A stretch of DNA of 64,000 nucleotides, from assembly GCF_028683135.1 (NCBI RefSeq), contig NZ_JAJUBB010000014.1, forward strand, positions 1-64,000. Reading direction: 5' to 3'. This DNA comes from Enterovibrio qingdaonensis (GTDB lineage Bacteria > Pseudomonadota > Gammaproteobacteria > Enterobacterales > Vibrionaceae). This document shows positions 58,230 to 64,000 of this stretch, in pieces (within the stretch, counting starts at the first letter, position 1; the number at the start of each line of letters is the position of its first letter). The position numbers and the translations under genes are program-made. The notes beneath the pieces are model-generated. The model saw only the letters and a list, made by a program, of their open reading frames with translations, did no database searches and was not told the origin of the DNA.

Positions 58230-59204
58230 ATGAGTCAGAATAATACTGCAAAGAAAGAAGACCTAACTGTTGAAGACGTTGACATGGAGCAAATGGAGCT
58301 CGATGAGGAAACGGAATCAGTAGAAGAAGTCGAAGAGTCAGTGTCATTTGCTGCTTCATCGAAAGCATTGGATGCGACACAACTTTACCTCAGCGAAATT
58401 GGTTATTCGCCATTGCTGACGGCTGAAGAAGAAGTTCTTTATGCACGTCGCGCACTACGTGGTGATGAAGCCGCTCGCAAGAGAATGATCGAAAGTAACC
58501 TTCGTTTGGTTGTTAAGATCTCTCGCCGTTATTCGAACCGAGGTTTGGCGTTGCTAGATCTCGTAGAAGAAGGCAACCTTGGGCTTATTCGAGCAGTTGA
58601 GAAGTTTGACCCTGAGAGAGGCTTCCGTTTCTCTACCTATGCGACGTGGTGGATTCGCCAAACGATCGAACGTGCGATCATGAATCAGACGCGTACTATC
58701 CGTTTGCCGATTCATGTCGTGAAAGAACTCAATGTGTATCTTCGTACAGCCCGTGAACTGGCGCAAAAGCTGGACCATGAGCCGACCGCTGAGGATATTG
58801 CGCTGCAGTTGGACAAACCTGTCGAAGACGTCAATCGTATGCTTCGTTTGAACGAGCGTATTAGCTCAGTTGATAATCCGATAGGCGGTGATTCCGAAAA
58901 AGCCCTTCTAGATATCATCCCTGATGAAAAAGAAGGTGGCCCGGAAAGTACCACCCAAGACGATGACATGAAAAAGTCTATCGTACACTGGCTGCAAGAG
59001 CTGAACCCGAAACAACGCGAAGTACTAGCACGTCGTTTTGGCTTGTTGGGTCATGAAGCGTCAACGTTAGAAGATGTTGGTCGAGAAATCGGCTTAACAC
59101 GTGAACGTGTTCGTCAAATTCAAGTAGAAGGGCTGCGTCGTCTTCGTGACATGTTGACTCATCAAGGCTTGAGTATCGAGTCGCTGTTCAATACTGAGCA
59201 CTAA
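58230..59204 (+). CDS. rpoS: Stationary-phase/general stress sigma factor RpoS
   Basis: A 324-residue sigma-70-family factor. Region 1.2 ([21 protein letters not shown]), region 2 ([35 protein letters not shown] ... [17 protein letters not shown]), region 3 and region 4 ([49 protein letters not shown]) are complete. The acidic N-terminus is typical of vibrios. The ATG at 58230 with GGGAGG upstream is preferred to the TTG 12 bp earlier. Confidence 0.98.
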   Translation: MSQNNTAKKEDLTVEDVDMEQMELDEETESVEEVEESVSFAASSKALDATQLYLSEIGYSPLLTAEEEVLYARRALRGDEAARKRMIESNLRLVVKISRRYSNRGLALLDLVEEGNLGLIRAVEKFDPERGFRFSTYATWWIRQTIERAIMNQTRTIRLPIHVVKELNVYLRTARELAQKLDHEPTAEDIALQLDKPVEDVNRMLRLNERISSVDNPIGGDSEKALLDIIPDEKEGGPESTTQDDDMKKSIVHWLQELNPKQREVLARRFGLLGHEASTLEDVGREIGLTRERVRQIQVEGLRRLRDMLTHQGLSIESLFNTEH

Positions 59205-59238
59205 TTACTGTTTTTTTCACCGTTTCGTGTGCTCAAGT

Positions 59239-59264
59239 AAAAAGCCCCAATAGGGGCTTTTTTA
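59239..59264. terminator. Bidirectional terminator between rpoS and mutS
   Basis: AAAAGCCCC AATA GGGGCTTTT stem with T6, between convergent genes. Confidence 0.92.
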
Positions 59265-59282
59265 GTTTTGGTCGCTTAGAAC

Positions 59283-61850
59283 TTAGAGTAATGTTTTTAA
59301 GCGATACAAAGCGTCCAATGCCTGACGAGGAGTGAGGTTGTCGGGTTCTATGTCTGCGAGGACTTTTTCCACTTCACTCAACTCTGGTAACAGTGACAAT
59401 TGCGCAGCAGGTGTCTGTGGTGCATGCTCCCCTGTAACCACCTCATGACCACTGGCTTCCAACTGGCGAAGTTTGGTTTTCGCGCGTTGAATAACGGTTT
59501 TCGGCACACCAGCAAGCCCTGCTACAGCAAGACCGTAAGACTTGCTCGCCGCGCCTTCTTGAACGGCGTGCATAAAGGCAATTTCATCGCCATGCTCAAC
59601 CGCGTCGAGGTGCACGTTAACGAGCCCGCTTACCTGTCCCGAAAGCTCGGTTAGCTCGAAATAGTGTGTTGCAAACAGTGTCATCGATTTAAGCTTCTCA
59701 GCCAGCCATTCCGCACTGGCCCACGCCAGTGATAGGCCGTCATAGGTACTGGTGCCACGGCCAATTTCATCCATCAGTACCAAGCTATTTTCGGTGGCAT
59801 TGTGAAGAATATTTGCGGTTTCTGTCATCTCAACCATAAAGGTTGAGCGGCCAGATGCTAAATCATCTGACGCACCGATACGGGTAAAGATACGGTCAAC
59901 AGGGCCCAAAGTGACAGATTCAGCCGGTACATAGGAACCAATATGAGCCAGTAGGGTGATCAATGCCGTCTGGCGCATGTAGGTCGATTTACCGCCCATG
60001 TTCGGACCAGTAATGATTTGCATGCGACGCTCTGCATTCAGCAGCGTAGGGTTGGCGATAAACGGAGCATCAAGCACTTGCTCGACCACGGGATGGCGAC
60101 CGCCGGCGATATCAATACCGCGGGAGTCCGATAGTGTTGGTCGGCAGTAGTTCAGTGTTTCTGCGCGCTCAGCAAGGTTTGCGAGTACATCCAGCGTCGA
60201 CAGTGAATCGGCAGCACGTTGCAGTTGCTCAAGGTGTGGCAGTAGTTTGTCGAACAGCTCTTCCCATAGTTTTTTCTCCAATGCCAACGCTTTGGATTTT
60301 GAATTCAGCACTTTGTCTTCGTGCTCTTTCAGTTCAGGGATGATATAGCGCTCAGCGTTTTTCAGCGTTTGACGGCGGACATAATAAGGCGGTACCAGAT
60401 GGCTTTGACCACGGCTGACCTGAATGAAGAATCCGTGCACCTGATTGTAACCCACTTTTAGGGTGTCGATGTCATGGCGGTCACGCTCGCGCGCTTCCAG
60501 TTCTTCAAGGTATTTCGTGGCACCGTCTGCTAGATCGCGCCATTCATCGAGCTCGGCATTGTAGCCAGGTGCGATGACGCCGCCATCACGAATCACCACT
60601 GGCGGGGCTTCCACCACCGCTTCTTCCAGCAGCTTCGTCAATTCTGGCATTGGCGAACACGCTTGCTTGAGCGGTGCAATGGCGTCGTCTTGCACTTCCT
60701 CCAGCAAGCCTTCTATTTCTGGGAGCTGTTGCAGCGCGCCACGTAATCTTGCCATGTCGCGCGGGCGGGCAGAACGAAGTGCCAAACGTGCGAGGATACG
60801 TTCCATGTCGCCAACCGGACGCAGAGACGAAGACAGGTCTACGTAAAGGCCCGTGTCTTTTAGGGCGGTAATGGCATCAAGGCGGCGACTAACGATGACA
60901 AAATCGCGCATTGGTTGGTGTAACCAGCGTTTTAGCAAACGGCTGCCCATGGGGGTTGTGGTGCAATCAAGCACTGACGAAACGGTGTTCTCAAAACCGC
61001 CAGCCAAGTTTTGTGTCAGCTCTAGGTTTCGACGCGTCGCTGCATCCAAAATGACAGACTGATCTTTGTTCTCTTTAACCAGCGCACGAATATGTGGGAG
61101 GGCAGTGCGTTGCGTGTCTTTCACGTATTGCATCAAACAGCCTGCCGCTGCCAATCCTAGCATGCAGTTTTCAACGCCAAAGCCGACTAAGTCACGGGTG
61201 CCAAACTGCTGATTGAGCTGCTGTTTGGCGGTCTCCAAATCAAATTCCCAGATAGGGCGACGACGGCTGCCTTTGCACATGTCTGTCAGTGCCGCGTAGC
61301 CAAAATCTTCCGGATAAAGCAATTCCGCAGGGCGCGTACGCTGTAGCTCTGCCTGCATTTCTTCTTCAGTTGCGGGCTCGCTTAGCAGGAATCGACCGGA
61401 GGTAATATCCAGCGTTGCGTAACCGAATTGGTCTTTGTGTGCGTAGATAGCAGCAATCAGGTTGTCTTGACGTTCATTGAGCAAAGCTTCATCTGACACT
61501 GTGCCCGGCGTGACTATGCGCACAACCTGACGTTCAACAGGGCCTTTGCTGGTGGCAGGATCGCCGATTTGTTCACAAATCGCGACGGATTCTCCGAGTT
61601 GAACCAGACGCGCCAAGTATCCTTCTACAGAATGGTAAGGCACGCCCGCCATCGGAATAGGTTCGCCGTTAGATGAGCCGCGTTTTGTCAACGAGATATC
61701 GAGAAGCTGTGACGCGCGTTTTGCGTCATCATAGAAAAGCTCATAGAAATCACCCATTCGATAGAAAAGGAGTTGTTCTGGATGCTGCGACTTTATTCTT
61801 AGGAATTGCTGCATCATCGGGGTGTGATTTGCTATTGCTTGTGCTGTCAC
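59283..61850 (-). CDS. mutS: DNA mismatch repair protein MutS
   Basis: An 855-residue mismatch-recognition ATPase. The mismatch-binding motif [15 protein letters not shown] (Phe-x-Glu) is near the N-terminus. The clamp and lever domains are followed by the ATPase core with the Walker [28 protein letters not shown] and FATHYFELT. The C-terminal tetramerisation helix is present. GTG at 61850 gives [16 protein letters not shown], matching E. coli; longer in-frame starts have no family support. It is convergent with rpoS, as in many vibrios. Confidence 0.95.
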   Translation of the reverse strand: MTAQAIANHTPMMQQFLRIKSQHPEQLLFYRMGDFYELFYDDAKRASQLLDISLTKRGSSNGEPIPMAGVPYHSVEGYLARLVQLGESVAICEQIGDPATSKGPVERQVVRIVTPGTVSDEALLNERQDNLIAAIYAHKDQFGYATLDITSGRFLLSEPATEEEMQAELQRTRPAELLYPEDFGYAALTDMCKGSRRRPIWEFDLETAKQQLNQQFGTRDLVGFGVENCMLGLAAAGCLMQYVKDTQRTALPHIRALVKENKDQSVILDAATRRNLELTQNLAGGFENTVSSVLDCTTTPMGSRLLKRWLHQPMRDFVIVSRRLDAITALKDTGLYVDLSSSLRPVGDMERILARLALRSARPRDMARLRGALQQLPEIEGLLEEVQDDAIAPLKQACSPMPELTKLLEEAVVEAPPVVIRDGGVIAPGYNAELDEWRDLADGATKYLEELEARERDRHDIDTLKVGYNQVHGFFIQVSRGQSHLVPPYYVRRQTLKNAERYIIPELKEHEDKVLNSKSKALALEKKLWEELFDKLLPHLEQLQRAADSLSTLDVLANLAERAETLNYCRPTLSDSRGIDIAGGRHPVVEQVLDAPFIANPTLLNAERRMQIITGPNMGGKSTYMRQTALITLLAHIGSYVPAESVTLGPVDRIFTRIGASDDLASGRSTFMVEMTETANILHNATENSLVLMDEIGRGTSTYDGLSLAWASAEWLAEKLKSMTLFATHYFELTELSGQVSGLVNVHLDAVEHGDEIAFMHAVQEGAASKSYGLAVAGLAGVPKTVIQRAKTKLRQLEASGHEVVTGEHAPQTPAAQLSLLPELSEVEKVLADIEPDNLTPRQALDALYRLKTLL

Positions 61851-61967
61851 GATCTGGCCTGCAAAATTACAATGAGAAATAGAGGCAACAAGGATACGTG
61901 AATCGCGGTAAATGGGTAAAGTGTCGATATCGCGATGACGGAAAAATGAAGTCGAAAGAGGACGAAG

Positions 61968-62456
61968 ATGGAACAACTCGTAAAAACCGCGACGCGGATT
62001 GGTGAGCATCTGGTGGCTAACGGGCAGTCGGTGACAACGGCCGAATCATGCACCGGCGGCGGAATTTCTTATGTACTGACCGAGGTTGCAGGCAGTTCTG
62101 CATGGTTTGAACGTGCCTTTGTTACCTACAGCAATGACGCTAAACAAGAGCTGGTTGGGGTTAAAAGCCAGACATTAATTTCACATGGCGCAGTAAGCGA
62201 AGATGTCGTAGCTGAAATGGCCATTGGCGCTCGTGATGCTGCTAACGCCGATTTTGGCTTAGCGGTGAGCGGCATTGCAGGCCCGACAGGTGGTTCTGAT
62301 GATAAACCTGTTGGTATGGTGTGCTTTGGCTGGGCGACCAAAGCGGGCGTGGTAACAGAGACGTGTTTGTTTGATGGTGACCGCCATACTATTCGTCGCA
62401 ATACCATTGCTCATAGCCTTTGTCGTCTGTTGTCCTATCTGGAAGGCGAAAAATAA
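61968..62456 (+). CDS. pncC: Nicotinamide-nucleotide amidase
   Basis: A 162-residue CinA C-terminal-domain enzyme that deamidates NMN to nicotinic acid mononucleotide, recycling the by-product of DNA ligase. [13 protein letters not shown] (catalytic Ser), KQELVGVK and [16 protein letters not shown] are intact. It lies just upstream of recA, as in E. coli (pncC-recA). Confidence 0.95.
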   Translation: MEQLVKTATRIGEHLVANGQSVTTAESCTGGGISYVLTEVAGSSAWFERAFVTYSNDAKQELVGVKSQTLISHGAVSEDVVAEMAIGARDAANADFGLAVSGIAGPTGGSDDKPVGMVCFGWATKAGVVTETCLFDGDRHTIRRNTIAHSLCRLLSYLEGEK

Positions 62457-62502
62457 GAGCCGTGGCACGATTGGAAATAAAATTGTTGCACAGGGCTAGA
62501 CA

Positions 62503-62518
62503 CTGTATAAATGGACAG
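62503..62518 (+). promoter_or_regulatory. LexA (SOS) box of the resident recA
   Basis: CTGTATAAATGGACAG fits the CTG-N10-CAG LexA consensus and lies 64 bp before the recA start. It shows that the resident recA promoter region is intact and probably SOS-controlled, even though the gene behind it is truncated. Confidence 0.85.
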
Positions 62519-62581
62519 TATACTTAGCAGCAATTAACGATTAGTTATCTGAACGATTTATTGCATCCTTTGGAGATTCAA

Positions 62582-63106
62582 ATGGACGACAACAAACAGA
62601 AGGCGTTAGCCGCAGCCCTTGGTCAAATCGAGAAACAATTTGGTAAAGGCTCCATCATGCGCCTGGGTGATGACCGCACTATGGATATCGAAACTGTCTC
62701 TACAGGTTCGCTATCACTGGATATCGCACTGGGTGCCGGTGGTCTACCATTCGGTCGTATTGTTGAAATCTATGGCCCTGAATCTTCAGGTAAAACAACG
62801 CTAACACTGCAAGTAGTAGCGGAAGCTCAAAAAGCTGGTAAAACCTGTGCGTTTATCGATGCTGAGCACGCACTGGATCCTGTTTACGCTCGTAAACTTG
62901 GCGTGGATATCGACAATCTGTTGGTGTCACAACCGGATACGGGTGAGCAAGCACTTGAGATTGCTGATGCACTGACGCGCTCTGGCGCGGTTGACGTTAT
63001 CATCATTGACTCCGTTGCGGCACTGACGCCGAAAGCGGAAATCGAAGGTGAAATGGGTGATTCGCACATGGGTCTGCATTTTATCGGAATGAAATTAGCA
63101 GCGTAA
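62582..63106 (+). pseudogene. recA: Resident recA, truncated after codon 165
   Basis: Encodes 174 residues. Residues 1-165 are a normal RecA N-terminus: polymerisation helix, Walker A GPESSGKT (66-73), and the core up to [11 protein letters not shown]. At about 63078 homology stops and nine unrelated residues (HFIGMKLAA) precede a stop codon. Missing are loops L1 and L2, the rest of the ATPase core and the C-terminal domain, so it cannot act as recombinase. ATG at 62582 is preceded by GGAG, and a LexA box is upstream. The cause is most simply an insertion into recA, with its left junction at 63071-63078. Confidence 0.93.
63071..63080. other. Probable left junction of an insertion within recA
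   Basis: Up to about 63078 (GGGTCTGCA) the sequence is what a Vibrionaceae recA would contain; from 63079 (TTTTATCGG) it is unrelated. This marks the likely attachment-site core. The right junction, with the displaced 3' part of the original recA, must lie beyond the window if it exists. Confidence 0.7.
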
Positions 63107-63274
63107 GTGTAAGGCAGTATTTAGTAATTCATAGCTCCCCCTTGAATGCAAAGATTGAAAGATCTAACTTTAATCGGCAGCTAGCTAATCGAATGTGTAT
63201 TCACTTTAGATTCAATAGCGAAGACTAAATTGAATATGCATTAAGCACTCTAAAAAGAATTCAGAAGGTAAAAG
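63107..63274 (+). other. Spacer between truncated recA and second recA
   Basis: 168 bp of AT-rich sequence without a gene. I see no CTG-N10-CAG LexA box and no terminator-like GC stem followed by T. There is only a weak ATTCAAT ... ATTGAAT dyad (near 63210-63235). AGAAGG just before the next start is a good ribosome-binding site. Confidence 0.65.
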
Positions 63275-64000
63275 ATGGACGAGAACAAACAAAAGGCACT
63301 TGCTGCCGCCCTAGGTCAGATCGAAAAGCAGTTTGGTAAAGGCTCAATCATGAAATTGGGTGATAACCGAGCGATGGATGTGGAGACTATCTCTACTGGT
63401 TCCCTTGCTCTGGATATCGCACTAGGTGCTGGTGGTTTGCCGACAGGTCGTATCATCGAGATCTACGGTCCAGAGTCTTCAGGTAAAACAACTCTGACGC
63501 TTGAGTGTATTGCTTCAGCGCAAAAAAATGGTAAAACCTGTGCATTTATTGATGCTGAGCATGCACTTGATCCTATCTATGCTCAGAAGCTAGGCGTAAA
63601 TATCAATGAGCTTCTAGTGTCACAACCTGACACTGGTGAGCAGGCACTCGAAATTTGTGATGCACTAGCACGATCTGGTGCAGTTGACCTGATTGTGGTC
63701 GATTCTGTAGCAGCTTTGACTCCAAAAGCGGAGATTGAAGGTGAGATGGGCGACAGTCACATGGGACTTCAGGCCCGCCTTCTTAGTCAAAGCATGCGTA
63801 AAATGACGGGTAATTTGAAGGCCAGTAATTGTATGTGCATCTTCATTAACCAGATCAGGATGAAGATCGGTGTGATGTTTGGCAACCCAGAAACCACAAC
63901 AGGTGGTAACGCACTGAAGTTTTACGCATCTGTTCGTTTGGATATTCGTCGTACTGGCTCCATCAAGGAAGGTGAAGAGGTTATTGGTAACGAAACCCGT
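63275..64000 (+). CDS. recA: Second, divergent RecA (cut by window end)
   Basis: The first 242 residues of a full-looking RecA. Walker A GPESSGKT, the core through [23 protein letters not shown], the L1 region ([31 protein letters not shown], also covering L2) are intact. Over the shared first 165 residues it differs from the truncated copy at about 24 positions by eye (about 85% identical), so it is not a recent tandem duplicate. It resembles Vibrio RecA proteins. It most likely supplies recombinase activity in place of the broken resident gene. The 3' end lies outside the window. Confidence 0.93.
   Translation, partial: MDENKQKALAAALGQIEKQFGKGSIMKLGDNRAMDVETISTGSLALDIALGAGGLPTGRIIEIYGPESSGKTTLTLECIASAQKNGKTCAFIDAEHALDPIYAQKLGVNINELLVSQPDTGEQALEICDALARSGAVDLIVVDSVAALTPKAEIEGEMGDSHMGLQARLLSQSMRKMTGNLKASNCMCIFINQIRMKIGVMFGNPETTTGGNALKFYASVRLDIRRTGSIKEGEEVIGNETR

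Noticed and set aside
62582-63274. Programmed frameshift or recA intron instead of an insertion
   Set aside because: The sequence after codon 165 has no RecA similarity in any frame until a complete new recA begins with its own start codon and ribosome-binding site, so neither splicing nor frameshifting would restore one protein from this fragment within the window.

Overview
The window is about 64 kb of a gammaproteobacterial chromosome, almost certainly a member of the Vibrionaceae (an Enterovibrio/Grimontia-like genus is possible, but I cannot fix it from sequence alone). The basis is gene content and order (rpoE-rseABC-lepA-lepB-rnc-era-recO-pdxJ-acpS, barA, rlmD-relA-mazG-pyrG-eno, ftsB-ispD-ispF-truD-surE-pcm-nlpD-rpoS-mutS-recA), protein similarity to Vibrio and E. 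coli homologues, moderate GC, and strong codon bias in pgk, fba and eno.

Layout. 1-8.1 kb: the end of transketolase, a divergent Nramp-type transporter, the epd-pgk-fba sugar-phosphate block and two tandem mscS paralogues. 8.3-14.3 kb: a lone gcvH, a YtfK-type small protein, the minus-strand set ygfZ - YbaK-like deacylase - frameshifted LysR regulator, then sdhE-ygfX and a chemoreceptor. 14.4-25.5 kb: nadB divergent from the envelope-stress operon rpoE-rseABC, followed by lepA, lepB-rnc-era and recO-pdxJ-acpS. 25.6-32.3 kb: an accessory minus-strand operon resembling the core of an aryl-polyene pathway (ACP, ligase fused to a dehydratase, MIO ammonia lyase, thioesterase, dehydratase, ketoreductase, ketosynthase), without the usual glycosyl/acyltransferase, exporter and second ketosynthase genes. 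32.6-43.2 kb: barA, rlmD, relA, mazG, pyrG, eno. 43.3-53.1 kb: ubiI-ubiH-ygfB (pepP absent), zapA, 6S RNA, fau, rpiA, serA, a SIMPL-domain protein, argP/argO and a second YbaK-like protein. 53.2-62.5 kb: ftsB-ispD-ispF-truD-surE-pcm-nlpD-rpoS, mutS and pncC.

Right edge (62.5-64 kb). This is the most striking part. The resident recA, with a good LexA box, breaks off after codon 165 and continues into 9 foreign codons and a stop. About 170 bp downstream a second, intact-looking but divergent recA begins, with no visible LexA box, and it runs off the window. This is what the left end of an integrative element inserted inside recA and bringing a replacement recA would look like. I recall one described island of this kind in Vibrio cholerae.

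How the genes work together. Most genes are housekeeping: central carbon metabolism, stress regulation (RpoE, RpoS, RelA, YtfK-like, 6S RNA, BarA), translation and rRNA maturation, ubiquinone synthesis, and genome maintenance (MutS, RecO, RecA). The accessory parts are the Nramp-like transporter, the chemoreceptor, the YbaK/LysR pair, the aryl-polyene-like operon and the recA-associated insertion. No tRNA, rRNA, CRISPR array, transposase or recognisable insertion sequence was seen.
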